Source: Cotesia glomerata
Taxonomy: Eukaryota; Arthropoda; Insecta; Hymenoptera; Braconidae
Direction: 5' to 3'
DNA length: 64,000 nt
Assembly: GCF_020080835.1 (NCBI RefSeq)
Contig: NC_058158.1
Location: 17,155,005-17,219,004 of the forward strand
In this document: positions 48,836 to 59,563 of the stretch, in pieces
Layout: every line of letters begins with the position of its first letter
Numbering within the stretch: the first letter of the stretch is position 1
Made by a program: the position numbers and the translations under genes
The notes under the pieces: generated by a model
The model's input: the letters and a program-made list of their open reading frames with translations, nothing else
Told to the model about the DNA's origin: nothing
Database searches by the model: none

Positions 48836-49385
48836 TGTAAATCTCTCATAACTTTTGAATGGATCATCCGATTTGATCGAAATAAGCGGCGTTCTGAAGA
48901 GTTCCTTTGCCCCCAGAATTCTGATACTAATTTACAGAATTTGAGTCGATCAATTCTGAGAAATCTCAAAAATAAAATTTCAAAAAATTCGTTTTTTTGA
49001 AATATCTTTGAAACGGCTGAACCTATCGATTCAAAAAACTAATCAGCTTTTAACTTTAAAAAAACCACGTCGATTGCTACCAGCCCGGTTAAAATCGGTT
49101 GATTTGCTCGTCAGATATCGTTGTCGAAAAAAATTGAAAAAAATGTTTTTTTCAGAATTTCTATGAAAGTTTTAGTCTGACCAGTTTACGCTTAAAGATT
49201 CGAGTTGTTCTTCGAGCTCAAAAGCACAGAACAGCGATTTATTTGATCTCGGAGAGCTCAAAATTACACAAAAATTATATTTTTGAGCTCGAAGAGCTTA
49301 AAAAATAAGTGAATTGTTAAGCGCTTAGGTGTGGAGATAGCGGGAAGTTGCAGGGATGGCCCTTAAGGTCAACCGATTTCCTAAT
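48615..49385 (-). mobile_element. CA-core repeat element, copy 3 (uninterrupted)
   Basis: Starts AACTTCCCGCTAAG and ends with TAGCGGGAAGTT (49,338-49,349) plus the family's outer block AAGGTCAACCGATTTCC. The GT run at 48,759-48,838 is the core. GAGCTC palindromes lie at 49,215-49,300. This copy shows what copies 2 and 4 looked like before retrotransposons entered the core. No gene. Confidence 0.8.
48759..48838. repeat. GT microsatellite core of copy 3
   Basis: About 80 bp of GT with two AT interruptions; open frames through it (VCVCVC, THTHTH) are artefacts. Confidence 0.95.
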
Positions 49386-49514
49386 TTTTTTTTTAGTGCA
49401 TAGACACTATAGTTGAAGCAGAAACGGATTTCAAATTTTTTTAAGTATATACTACATAGAAAAAGACAAAACAATACAATGACAGAAAAACTGTAAAAGT
49501 TTTAACAATCTCAA

Positions 49515-49590
49515 TAGTGGCTGGGTCTTGGTTCAACACTGGCAAACCAAGACATCAGTTGAATATTGGCTGGGCCTTGGGCCAAGGATA
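49515..49590. repeat. Words related to the 43 kb CCAAGACTGAA array, inverse orientation
   Basis: GGCTGGGTCTTGGTTCAAC and GGCTGGGCCTTGGGCCAAGG are inverse relatives of the words at 42,985-43,290. It may be the right arm of the same foldback-like element, later separated by insertions, or a separate copy. Confidence 0.45.
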
Positions 49591-50448
49591 ATAAGCCAAC
49601 ACAGAAAAAATAATTAATGTGAATCAAGTAAATAATTTTGAAGAACTTCATCTCCTTGATCTAAGTAAAAAAAATTCTTAAACCAAGAAATTTTTCTTGG
49701 TTTAAATAATTTCAACTTGATTAAAAAATTTTTCGTCTTGATTTAAAACAATAAAACTTTTCAAAATTATTTTCTTTTGGTTCAAGAATTTTTCACTTGA
49801 TACAAGTTTTTGGATGCTTAAAATTGCACTTATGCCGTTTTTGAGCACTCTTCGAGCTCAAAAATACAGTTCATGTGTTGTTTTGAGCTCTCCGAGCTCG
49901 GACATATAACATTTCTATGCTTTTGAGCTCTTCGAGCTCAGAAGTCTAATAAAAAATTGATAAAACACTATTTTTTGAGTTTTCAAACCACAATAACTTT
50001 TGAATGAATGACCGATTTTTACACGGTTGGTGGCATTCGACGCAGTTTTTTAAGTTTTTTTGAAAATATTTATGTTTAAATTGATCTAACTAGAAATTTC
50101 GGAGTAATTCCGAAAAAACACTATTTTGGGTTTTCTTTCCTGCACGATATCTCTCGAATGAATCAACCGATTTTGACCGGATTAGCGGCGATCGACGTGG
50201 TTTTTCAAGGTTAAAAGCTGATTAGTTTTTAAAGTTGATCGATAAAGCCGTTCGAAAGTAATTCCAAAAAAAACAACTTTTGAAAAAAATTTTTTTTTTT
50301 TACAGTTTTTTTAAATTTCTCGAAATCTATCGGTCCAAATCGGTCCAAATTATATCCAAAATCTAAGTTTGGACAATCCCTTTCGAATAACACCAACCTC
50401 GATCGAATCGGTCAAGCCATTCAAAAGTTATGAGATGTTTACAAACTT

Positions 50449-50450
<2 letters not shown>

Positions 50451-50506
<56 letters not shown>

Positions 50507-50518
50507 ACACACACACAC
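50451..50518. repeat. CA microsatellite, 5' side of copy B
   Basis: Almost pure CA; copy B starts directly after it. Confidence 0.95.
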
Positions 50519-51732
50519 AATGAATCTACAACTGGCTAAACAGAAGACTGAGGCTGTGCTTATTACCAGCAGAAAAGTGATAGAGACCATAAAGCTGAAA
50601 GTCGGAGAACAAGAAATCACATCACAACCATATATCCGATATCTGGGAGTGATACTTGATGCCCGACTCAACTTTAAGCAGCAAGTCGAACACGTGAATG
50701 CAAAAGCATCAGCAGTGGTAGCTAGCTTAGCACGACTGATGCCGAACGTCGGAGGCCCAAAGCAGAGCAGAAGACTACTGCTATCATCTGTAGTCACATC
50801 AATGCTCACTTACGGAATATCTATCTGGGCGGACGCACTAGAGAAGCAAGAATCATGGAGAAAGGCTGGACCAGTCTACCGTCTGAGTGCCTTAAGAGTA
50901 GCCAGCGCCTTCCGCACAATATCTATGGAAGCAGTGTGTGTCATTTCCGAAACTTTGCCTCTCAGAGTCTTAGCTGAGGAAAGACGGATCCTTTACCAAC
51001 GAAATAAGTCAACCACACTAAGCGCTGAGGAGCTTAGAACAGAAGAACGGCAGAAGAGCATAAGTCAATGGCAACTACAGTGGGATGCCATAGTGAAGGG
51101 TAGGTGGACGCATCGTCTCACATCAAGGATCAACGTTTGGCTAAACCGGAGTCACGGTGAGGTCAGCTATTATCTTACGCAGATTTTATCAGGACACGGC
51201 TGTTTCCGGGCATATCTCCACCGCTTTAAGCATGATAATTCCCCAGAGTGCCCGTCCTGCCCAGGAGTCAATGAAGATGCAGAGCACGTCTTCTTTGAGT
51301 GCCCACGTTTTTATCCACAGCGAGATGAGCTGGAGTATATCCTGAAGAGGAAAATCCAACCAGAGACAATAGTAAAAGCAATGCTGTCATCAGAGGCTGC
51401 CTGGAACGCCACAAACACGTTTGTCACGGGAGTCCTCTCAGATCTGCGGTCCATAAAAAGAAGAAGAGCGAATGACGCCAATTAGAAGGAGGAAAGAATA
51501 ACACCTTAGCCACCAAAAGAAAGAGCAGTAGCTAGATCCTCCCCTCACGAAATAATGCCTGACAGCGGTTTCCATTAGGGATTAGGGGAAAGAGGAAAAG
51601 GGGTTTAGGGTTTAGTGGGTAGGGGCGCTAGCGTCGAGTTTTAGTATGACACTGCGTCGAGTCGCTACATATCCAGGCCAAACAGCTATGTCTAGAATCC
51701 GTAAAAAGGATTCCCCCCCTTAAAAAAAAAAA
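50519..51732 (+). mobile_element. R1-clade retrotransposon, copy B (5'-truncated)
   Basis: Sequence from just after the YADD region to the 3' end, closely related to copy A, including the same 3' untranslated region (AATGCCTGAC, CGTAAAAAGGATTCC). It is cut 5' exactly at the CA run and ends in an A tail followed by AC/ACAT repeats. It is therefore a short, probably recent, insertion. Confidence 0.9.
50521..51485 (+). pseudogene. C-terminal part of R1-clade ORF2, copy B
   Basis: Corresponds to copy A ORF2 from NLQLAKQKTEAVL to the end. It contains the post-RT thumb region, RWTHRLTSRINVWL and the zinc finger CPSCPGVNEDAEHVFFEC (51,249-51,302), ending at TAG 51,483. It has no stop or frameshift over ~320 codons. 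The frame is also open through the CA repeats upstream, but that is chance. Endonuclease and catalytic RT residues are absent, so it cannot act. Confidence 0.88.
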
Positions 51733-51743
51733 CACATACATAC

Positions 51744-51746
51744 ACA

Positions 51747-51796
<50 letters not shown>
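51744..51796. repeat. AC microsatellite between copies B and C
   Basis: ACATAC and AC repeats between the A tail of copy B and the 5' truncation point of copy C. Confidence 0.95.
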
Positions 51797-51797
<1 letters not shown>

Positions 51798-52676
51798 CCA
51801 GCACAGAAAAAGACAGCCCGGGATGATACCTGGACCAAAGTGACTCGGCAAAACAAGAAAAAGAAAGAACAGGAGCCAGTGACTCAAACTGCTACAGCCC
51901 AAGACCAGCCAAACAGCGGTGGCTCCAAGAAACCAAGGAGGAAGAAGACAAGAACTAAAGCTGTCCTAGTCCAACCAGCTGAAGGGCGAACATACGCCGA
52001 TCTCCTGAAGGAAATCAAGGCCAAGGTAAGCCCTGTCGAGACGGGCGTAGACATAAGGTCTATTAAAAAGACGAAACACGGAGGCGTTCTCCTTGAAATG
52101 GCTCGAAAGACCGAAGACAGCAAGGCATTCACCGATGCAGTAAGGGCAGCCACTGCAAACATCGGCACAGTCAAGACGCTAACACCAACAACAACGATCG
52201 AGATCCTCGACTTAGATGAAATCTCTACCGAGAGCGAAGTCCGTGAAGCACTCAAACGTGAATTCACTGACAACCTGGAGGTCAAACGGGTAAATTTGAC
52301 AAAACCCACACCACGAGGTAATCGGGCAGCCTTCTGCGAACTAGACGAGCCCAGTGCGATTAACGCCCTTGACAAGGCCCGTATACGGATCGGTTTGGTG
52401 AACTGTCGTATACGCCCAGTAGTAAAAGTAACACGTTGTTTTAAATGTCTTGGTTATGGACACCAAATACGTCAGTGTGCGGGACCAGACAGAAGCAGGT
52501 GCTGCTACAAATGTGGCGGAGAGAACCACAAGGCCGTAAACTGCACGGAGAAGTTAAAATGCTTCCTTTGCGCTTCGGACAAAGATGCCCAGGATAGTCT
52601 ATGCCATATTTCTGGCACTGGAGCGTGTAAGGCATTCCGCAAAGCACTTGCAGAAGCCATGAAAGGTCAGAAATGA
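51797..52676 (+). pseudogene. ORF1 (Gag-like) of copy C, 5'-truncated
   Basis: The frame is open from the AC repeats, through ARDDTWTKVTRQNKKKK, which aligns with the middle of copy A ORF1 (EWQKV), so roughly the first 200 codons are missing. After a Lys-rich stretch comes VLVQPAEGRTYADLLKEI and the Gag-like domain, then three knuckles CFKCLGYGHQIRQC (52,438), CYKCGGENHKAVNC and CFLCASDKD...CH. No stop or frameshift occurs in the preserved part. TGA at 52,674-52,676 overlaps the ORF2 start (ATGA). Native start codon absent. Confidence 0.85.
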
Positions 52677-55666
52677 CACGCATACTACAAGGCTACCTGA
52701 ATAGGTGCGCCTTGGTGCAAAACCTGCTGCGCCAGCGTGTTTTCGAAGATAAAATTGACGTCTGCTTTATCTGCGAGCAATATCTAAACATCGAAGGTAA
52801 AACATGGTTCGCAGACGAAACGGGCACGGCAGCAATTTGGATTGTGAACACAAAGAACGTTACCGTCAACAACAGCGGAGGTGGAGCAGGTTTTGTCTGG
52901 ATTCAAACCCCCACAACCTACTTCATGAGCGTCTATCTCTCACCTAACGAAGGGATTAGTGTGTTCCGACAGAAACTCGCAAATATAGAAGATGCGGTCA
53001 CTAAGTTCGACGGCGAAGTTATCGTAGCCGGAGACTTCAACGCTAAATCGGCTGAGTGGGGCGCTGCTTTCTCCGACACCAGAGGAAACGAGGTCGCTGA
53101 CGTCGTGGCTAGACTCGACCTCATAGTGCTGAACACCGGGAGCACCACGACCTTTAGAAGACCAGGGTACCAAGAATCCATCCTCGACATCTCATTGGCG
53201 ACTCCAAGGACTGCCAACATGATTGAAGACTGGACAGTATCCGAAGAATACAGTGGCAGTGATCACCAGTTTGTGACATTCAGCGTTGGATTGGCATTTG
53301 CTCCGGTTTCACAACGCGACGTTTCTAAGCGGAAGTGGAATGCCAAAAGGCTTGATCCAGAGGCATTGCAAGCTTCACTCGCACGAAGCTGGTCTATTCT
53401 CCAGAACAACCCGACACCGGATACCTGCAGCGAGACGGAAAAGGCAGTGCTAAACACGATGAAAGAAATTACTGCCGCATGTGACGCCTCTATGCCGCGG
53501 CTGAAAAACCAGAGCTTCCACAGGCCGGCGTACTGGTGGTCAGCGGACATAGCAGAACTTCGCAAAATATGCCATCAGCTACGTCGCCGAGCAACGAGAG
53601 CTACGAAACGCTCCACAAGCCAGGACTTGTATTCAAAAGAGTACAAGCAGGCCAAAAAGACGCTAAACCGAGCCATTAAAGCAAGTAAAGCGAAACTGTG
53701 GAAAGAGATCTGCAACGATCTCGACAATGACCTCTGGGGTAAAGCCTACCAAATTGTCGCCAAACGACTTGGAAAGGCTTCACCAGAGGCGCCGAAATCT
53801 CCTGCCTTGATGGAGAGCATTGTAACGGAGCTTTTCCCCAAACACCCACCGCGGGAGAAGAAACACTACACTAAGAACAGCGAAGTAACACCCTTCACAA
53901 CTAAGGAATTACAAGACGCGGCCAAGTCACTCAAAACAGGAAAGGCACCTGGACCTGATGGCATCCCGGCATCGGTGATCAAAACTGTAGCCCTGGAATA
54001 CCCAGACATACTTCTGAACACCTACAACGCATGCTTGGCAACTGGCACGTTTCCCGTGGTCTGGAAACGGCAGAGATTGGTTCTCTTAGACAAAGGTAAG
54101 GGAACCCCCATAACACCTTCGTCGTTTAGACCACTCTGTATGCTGGACATTGCTGGAAAACTGCTCGAGAAGCTCATACAAGGGAGACTTCGCAACGACA
54201 TAGACCGTGCTGGAGGTTTTGCCGCAAACCAACACGGCTTCCGGAAAGGACGTTCGACAGTCGGAGCGATCAAGAAAGTCATAAAGACAGCGAGAGAAGC
54301 ATGGACTGGTAGCCTCAAAGCTCGTAAAGTATGTCTTCTCCTCACGCTAGATGTCAAAAACGCATTTAACAGCGCAAATTGGGGAGACATTTTAGACGCT
54401 CTGGAGCACAAGTTTGACGCGGAGCCAGAAAATCTGGCACTAGTCGACAACTACCTTGACGATGGAAAGCTAATAGTGGAAACTACTGAAGGCCCACAAG
54501 AATACGCCATAACGGCTGGCGTGCCGCAAGGCTCGATAATGGGGCCTGATCTATGGAACGCAGACTACGACGAGCTTCTTGAAATCCCGTTGCCAGAGCA
54601 AGTAGAGCTAACAGGCTTTGCAGACGACGTTGCAGCCACTATAGTGGCGGACAGCGTGGAAGAGGCCGAACTGCTAGTTCGGGAAACCATCGACACCGTC
54701 GAGACTTGGCTCGATAAGCATTATCTGAAACTCGCCAAACAGAAAACCGAGATGGTCGTTTTGACCCGTCAAAAATGGTTTCCAAAACCATTCGCTATGG
54801 ACATGGGAGGAACAACGCTGACGTCAACAAGGGCCCTGCGGTATCTAGGGGTAATGATAGACGAGAAACTATCTTTCCGTGAACACCTCGACAGTGCATG
54901 CAAGAAAGCCAGCAAGACTGTGTCTAGCCTAGCACGAATTATGACCAACACCATGGGACCAAGAACAAAAAAGAGAAGAGTTCTTCTAGAAGCAGTCCAC
55001 TCGGTACTGCTTTATGGAGCGGAGATATGGGCAGACATATTAATGCAGAAGACCTACCGGCGAAAGATCGCAGCAGTACAGCGGCGAGGCGCTCTCAGGG
55101 TTGCCTGCGCCTACCGCACAGTTTCCGAAGCGGCTGTATTGGTCATTGCAGGAGCCGCGCCCATCGACCTATTAGCGTTCGAAAGAGCAAAACTCTATGA
55201 CGCTAAAGACAGTGATGATAACATGAAGGACGCAAGAACAAGGATAAAGGCGGAAACGCAGCAAGAGTGGCAGGACCGATGGACATCGGGAGAGACGGGC
55301 AGATGGACGGCGCGCCTGATCCCAAACATCAACGTCTGGCTCTCTCGGAAGCACGGGGATACGGACTTCTTCCTGACCCAGCTATTGACGGGACATGGGC
55401 AGTTCAATGCCTATCTTTTCAAGATGGGTTTGCACAGCACACCAACGTGCAAATACTGCCCGGATAAAATCGACGACGCCGAACACACATTCTTCGAGTG
55501 TGCTCGATGGAAGGACTACAGAAGAAGCACCGAAGAGATCATAGGCACCAGGCTCTCCCCCTCAAGCCTGGTGACCTATATGATCAAACAAGAGGAAAAC
55601 TGGTCAGCTGTTGCAGTTTATGCACAGCACCTCCTGAAAGACAAAATCGCAGAAAGGGACCAGTAG
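52673..55666 (+). CDS. ORF2 endonuclease-reverse transcriptase of copy C, 997 aa, intact
   Basis: Start MTRILQGYLNRCALVQ at the ATGA overlap; stop TAG at 55,664. Endonuclease: ICEQY, AGDFNAKSAEWG (53,024), ESILDISLAT and SGSDHQFV (53,250), the usual APE-type catalytic set. Reverse transcriptase: FRPLCMLDIAGK (54,127), LDVKNAFNSANW (54,349), AGVPQGSIMGPDLW (54,514) and the catalytic FADD (54,614). C-terminal CCHC: CKYCPDKIDDAEHTFFEC (55,449-55,502). Length and domain order are those of a full R1-clade ORF2. The enzyme would nick AC/ACAY repeats and perform target-primed reverse transcription. Only the 5' truncation of ORF1 marks this copy as probably unable to transpose on its own. Confidence 0.93.
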   Translation: MTRILQGYLNRCALVQNLLRQRVFEDKIDVCFICEQYLNIEGKTWFADETGTAAIWIVNTKNVTVNNSGGGAGFVWIQTPTTYFMSVYLSPNEGISVFRQKLANIEDAVTKFDGEVIVAGDFNAKSAEWGAAFSDTRGNEVADVVARLDLIVLNTGSTTTFRRPGYQESILDISLATPRTANMIEDWTVSEEYSGSDHQFVTFSVGLAFAPVSQRDVSKRKWNAKRLDPEALQASLARSWSILQNNPTPDTCSETEKAVLNTMKEITAACDASMPRLKNQSFHRPAYWWSADIAELRKICHQLRRRATRATKRSTSQDLYSKEYKQAKKTLNRAIKASKAKLWKEICNDLDNDLWGKAYQIVAKRLGKASPEAPKSPALMESIVTELFPKHPPREKKHYTKNSEVTPFTTKELQDAAKSLKTGKAPGPDGIPASVIKTVALEYPDILLNTYNACLATGTFPVVWKRQRLVLLDKGKGTPITPSSFRPLCMLDIAGKLLEKLIQGRLRNDIDRAGGFAANQHGFRKGRSTVGAIKKVIKTAREAWTGSLKARKVCLLLTLDVKNAFNSANWGDILDALEHKFDAEPENLALVDNYLDDGKLIVETTEGPQEYAITAGVPQGSIMGPDLWNADYDELLEIPLPEQVELTGFADDVAATIVADSVEEAELLVRETIDTVETWLDKHYLKLAKQKTEMVVLTRQKWFPKPFAMDMGGTTLTSTRALRYLGVMIDEKLSFREHLDSACKKASKTVSSLARIMTNTMGPRTKKRRVLLEAVHSVLLYGAEIWADILMQKTYRRKIAAVQRRGALRVACAYRTVSEAAVLVIAGAAPIDLLAFERAKLYDAKDSDDNMKDARTRIKAETQQEWQDRWTSGETGRWTARLIPNINVWLSRKHGDTDFFLTQLLTGHGQFNAYLFKMGLHSTPTCKYCPDKIDDAEHTFFECARWKDYRRSTEEIIGTRLSPSSLVTYMIKQEENWSAVAVYAQHLLKDKIAERDQ

Positions 55667-55890
55667 CCAGGAGTAGGCGTCGTGAGACGCAGCACGACTG
55701 GATTGAAGTAATGCTAACGCGGTTCCAATCCAGTCCTCCCTGTACCATCTAGGGGAGAGGGGAAGAGGAATGTTTTTTTTAGTGGGTAAAAATCTCCACA
55801 CTACCGACTATCGATATCTGCCGGAAGATGCGCGGCAGAGTTAACGATACCGGTGTCTTTTGAAGATCTTTTTTCGTACCTCTTTACAAA

Positions 55891-55944
55891 AACACACACA
55901 CACACATACATACATACATACATACATACATACATACATACAGA
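55891..55944. repeat. AC then ACAT microsatellite after copy C
   Basis: Pure AC passes into about nine ACAT units. Established targets of the related Waldo group are ACAY repeats, so both motifs fit. Confidence 0.95.
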
Positions 55945-56092
55945 CATAGTGACACCCTCGCGGAGATAGTGAGGGAAGCTTCCTGTGACCTTCAACCGTC
56001 GAGATCTGATGAAAACTCGATTTTTGTAAAACGGGGTAAAACCAATAACTTACCGATTTTTGAAAATCTGAGATTTTCTTAGCGGGAAATCA

Positions 56093-56576
56093 AAAATTAA
56101 TTGAAAAAATTTCACATGTAGAATGTTTTAAAAATTATTCGTGCAATTATGTAAAAATATTTTTTTGTTCTAATTGAATTGATAAAAAAAATCTAAAATT
56201 GTTAAACGTCGGCTAATTTTAATGTCATTAGCAAGTCTAGTTAGAACAATATAGTTTGATTTTACACTTTTCCTCCGACAAATTCTAGTTCTGTGGTGAT
56301 AAAAAAAAATTTGGTAAAGATAAAGTTATAGACCGTGTATTAGCTTGGATAAAAGCATTAAAAATCTGAAATAAATTTATATAGTCCAAGAGAGTACGTA
56401 TAGTTATGCTATAAATTTTTCACATTCACTGCCGACAATCTTCCCAAATCAGGCGTCAAACGATTCGAAAAAGCGGGCACAGACCTGATACTATATATGT
56501 ATTTACATCCATACATTTCGGTGATCTACAGAAATGGCTGCATCCTATATCATTATATGGCTGCATCATATATACA
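56093..56576. other. Gene-free AT-rich stretch
   Basis: No gene recognised. GGCTGCATC is duplicated near 56,536 and 56,559. Confidence 0.5.
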
Positions 56577-56980
56577 TTAGAGTGTTTCAAAAAAACACCC
56601 TATTTTTTTTTTTTCGCAGAACATTGAAAATTCTTCAGAGTATCCCTAATCAAAGACATTGTGAAAATCTCAGCCCTTAATATTAATGTATAGAGGTGGC
56701 TGTAATCAATTTTTTATTTCTATTTAAATAACATGGAAAAAATTTTTTTTTTACTTTTGAATTTTGCTAGTCAACAACGAAACATTTTATAGCTATGATC
56801 GATACATATTCTTGTAGGAAATTTAACGATCTACAAAAATTGTTTAAATAAAAATATGCCTACGGAGAACCATTTCGGAGTTATCAGGCCTCAAACATCG
56901 AACTGTTTAAAAAGTGATAATATTTATTTATAAATACGAAAAATCAACTTAAATTACTCTTGTGTAAAAAAAAATTTGTC
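56577..56980. mobile_element. One arm of a TTAGRGTG-type inverted-repeat element
   Basis: TTAGAGTGTTTC, CAGCCCTTAATATTAAT and TTGTAGGAAATTTAACGATC correspond in order to TTAGGGTGC, GAGCCCTTAATATTAAT and TTGTAGGAGATTCAATTCTC of the element at 61,497. The last block recurs near 60,460 in the same orientation. No coding. Confidence 0.5.
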
Positions 56981-57684
56981 TTAAAATTGTCATAAGCTTA
57001 TAATCCTAAACATGACACAATTTAGGACATATTATGACAAATTTATGACACCAATCCGAAATAAAATTTAGATTTTAGAAAAATATTGTGGATATTGACC
57101 AGAAAAAAAATGTCAAAAATTACTTTTATGACAATTTTAGGATACTTTCCTAAAAATTTTAGGACACTATTATGAATTTTAGGACAGATTTATGACAATT
57201 TTAGGATACTCTTATGACATTTTTATGACAATTTTATGATCTTTTATAAAATTTTTTAAAAATTTTAGGACTCTTTTATGACAATTTCAGGACACTTTTA
57301 TTACAAATTTATTATTTAATTTCAATCCCAAGGCAGTATTAGCCAGATGGCACACGTATACAAAAAGAGTTACAATAAAAGTACACGTATGACTAATGAA
57401 AATATAAAATTTCAAAAATATTAGATATTAAGAATTGATCATTTTTCTTTGCTTTACTTTGAAATACAATTATGACAAATACAAGAAAAAAATAAATTTG
57501 AGTATAAAAACTGAGCATTAAAAATTTAAGAGTTAAAGTCAGTGGTACAAATTATACAAATTATGGAAGATGATAATCTGAGATGATCTAGAACGATAAA
57601 TTCATGTAACAGAAATGTGTAAATGAATATCAAAGGTTTGAAAATTAGGATTCATTGTCTTCTTTAAAAGTTTGAAATTAAGAT

Positions 57685-58263
57685 TCATTATCTCGTTCAC
57701 GTTTCATGAAGAATTCAAAAGTACTAGTTTTAAAAGAATTTAAGCTAAGTGAATTTGTGACTTCAAATGGTAATTCCCTCCAAATTCGGATCGCAGAAAC
57801 TACATAGGAATGTTCAAAAGTAGTAGTTAAGAAGTTTGGCATTTTAAAAGATACATTGATTTGTTTAGCAGCAATTTTTCCGATCTTCTAATATCTGTGG
57901 ATTCTTCAACGAAGAGACTTCTAAGGAACTTTGGTTCACCTGATTTTAGAAGTTTTTAGATGAAGCACGCTAACGAGTATATTCGTTCAGATTTAACCGT
58001 GAGCCAGTTTAGTGAATGCCTGTAGGGAGTGATATGTTCATCTCGTCTTAAATTAAAGATGAATCTGATGGTGTTGTTTATAAGACGTTGAAGTTTGTAG
58101 TCTAGCCTTTTGGATAAGTCAATCAAAACTATGGAACAGTATTCAACAATTGGAATAATGGTAATTCATCTACCAACGCTTCAAACTAGGCTAAATGAGC
58201 TAAGTAACTGTTTATGTTTAGGTATAGAATATTTATTGATGAATTTGTAACATTGAGTTTATC
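57685..58263 (-). pseudogene. LINE ORF2 remnant: N-terminus fused to C-terminus
   Basis: INILYLNINSYLAHL is the start of an APE-type ORF2. After about 25 codons the sequence jumps to EYCSIVLIDLSKRLDYKLQR, RFIFNLRRDEHITPYRHSL, LRSLFVEEST and, at the end, IRIWRELPFEV, all matching the last third of the LINE at 5,190. In-frame stops are present (for example near 57,955). The jump is an internal deletion of roughly two thirds of ORF2. Confidence 0.78.
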
Positions 58264-59563
58264 TCTAGATTGCTATGAAATACTATTTAGGTCATCTTCA
58301 GTATTAATGACTATCTTAGGAGAGTCGTCATTTTTTTTAGCATAAACATTGCCAAGGTAAGTCCAGACATATTTGATTTTTAATTGTTTAGCTCTGACTT
58401 TAATCTTCTGTAAAAATTTGTAGAGATCAGGATGTAGGAATTCAGAGATGTAAATAGGTTTGCTGTGATTAGTATGAGCATTCGTGTTTGAGATATCCTT
58501 GACAAGAAGTTTGGAAGATCGACGCTTTACATCAATGATGTGATCGCATATGTCAGCAGATTTTAATTTTAATATAAGGGACCGAGACGTTGATGTAGAG
58601 TTTGATTCACGTGCCTCCTATTTGTGTTAAATACTCTGATAGCCAGGATTTCATTCGTTAGACTTACGATATTTAATTTCTGGAAAATTTGCTCGACGAT
58701 TTTTTCATTTGATCGTTTATCATTTGAGTCATTAGGAATTCTAGATATCAGTATTTGAGATGACATGCGATTTCTAGTAGCAAGCTGAGAGAATGGAGTA
58801 CTGGCAAGACAATCAAGTTTTGTATGTAACTCCGCAATTTTTTTTTGAGATTCAAACTGAGTTTTGGTGACTTCAGTGAGAGTTGAATGTACATCATTCA
58901 AGCCCTCAGATAACCTAACAATTTTACTATTGTTTTCATTTAGACTTGCTGCTAAGTTTCTGATCTCTTTACTGTGTTTATTTAAATTTATTGTCACAGT
59001 TCGGATACTTAGAGTATTTTTGTAGGACATATCTAACAACATATTCATTTTGTCATCTAGCGAATATTTAGACCAATCAGGTTTTACATCAGGACTTTGA
59101 GTTTGTATAGGCAGACTTGGCAGTGGGCGAGAGTTAGACGTAGATATGCCTGATATCATTTGAGCTCCAGTCTCTGGAGCCTGGGACACGATCGCATTTT
59201 CCTGACTACCTGTACTCATCGTTGATGGAAAAGTTATTCCAATATGCGATAAAAACACAGAGTCGTCTTCGGTAGATGATATAGGTGGTGTTTTAGGTGA
59301 TGAATCAATTGATTTATAACTTTTCAATGTATATTTCCCAAGTAGACTGCCTGAGAAGCTCGATGGTCTAATAACTGAATGTTGAAATGTTTGATTATGA
59401 CTACTTGTTGAGATATGAAGTGGTGAGATTGGTGAGATGAACGAGTTTACACAACACGTGGTTACTTTAGATTTAGTAATTTCTTTTGCATAACTTGGAT
59501 GATATGCGAGCTTGCATATGTTGCACTTTATCGGCTTTAATACAGGTTTTTTACACCCATAAC
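58264..59563 (-). pseudogene. LINE ORF1 (PHD-type finger, coiled coil, RRM-like) pseudogene
   Basis: The first recognisable block is a PHD/zinc-finger-like CYGCKKPVLKPIKCNICKLA followed by YHPSYA (59,563-59,490). No ATG precedes it in frame; a TAA lies just upstream. A frameshift between about 59,400 and 59,340 leads to the long frame 59,327-58,569, with a Ser/Pro-rich segment, heptad-like coiled coil (LNKHSKEIRNLAASLNENNS) and the RRM-like ISRIPNDSNDKRSNEKIV. Another frameshift near 58,575 links to KLKSADICDHIIDVKRR, VKDI, KYVWTYLGNVYAKKNDDSPK and INTEDDL, the usual C-terminus of such ORF1 proteins. It would bind element RNA; it is inactive. Confidence 0.8.

Larger units (their letters stand above)
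51797..55890 (+). mobile_element. R1-clade retrotransposon, copy C (different family, ORF2 intact)
   Basis: The element is truncated within ORF1 at the AC run, then has the rest of ORF1, complete ORF2, and a ~220-bp 3' UTR ending CTCTTTACAAAAA. It is followed by AC and then ACAT repeats. Its proteins differ clearly from copy A (distinct family). The uninterrupted ORF2 suggests a young insertion. Confidence 0.9.
49817..56092. mobile_element. CA-core repeat element, copy 4, holding two R1-clade copies
   Basis: The left half (GGATGCTTAAAATTGCACTT, then GAGCTC palindromes at 49,850-49,940) ends in CA repeats at 50,451. The right half starts after 55,944 with CATAGTGACACCC, contains ACCTTCAACCGTCGAGATCT and ends TTTTCTTAGCGGGAAATC. 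The outermost left block is missing. Between the halves lie two retrotransposons separated by further AC repeats. Confidence 0.75.

Noticed and set aside
48633..48969. Cys-Val and Thr-His repeat frames on both strands
   Set aside because: Translation of the GT/CA microsatellite core of copy 3.
50430..50518. Possible upstream start (THTHTH) for the copy B protein
   Set aside because: The CA repeat is the insertion target; the true protein is simply 5'-truncated.
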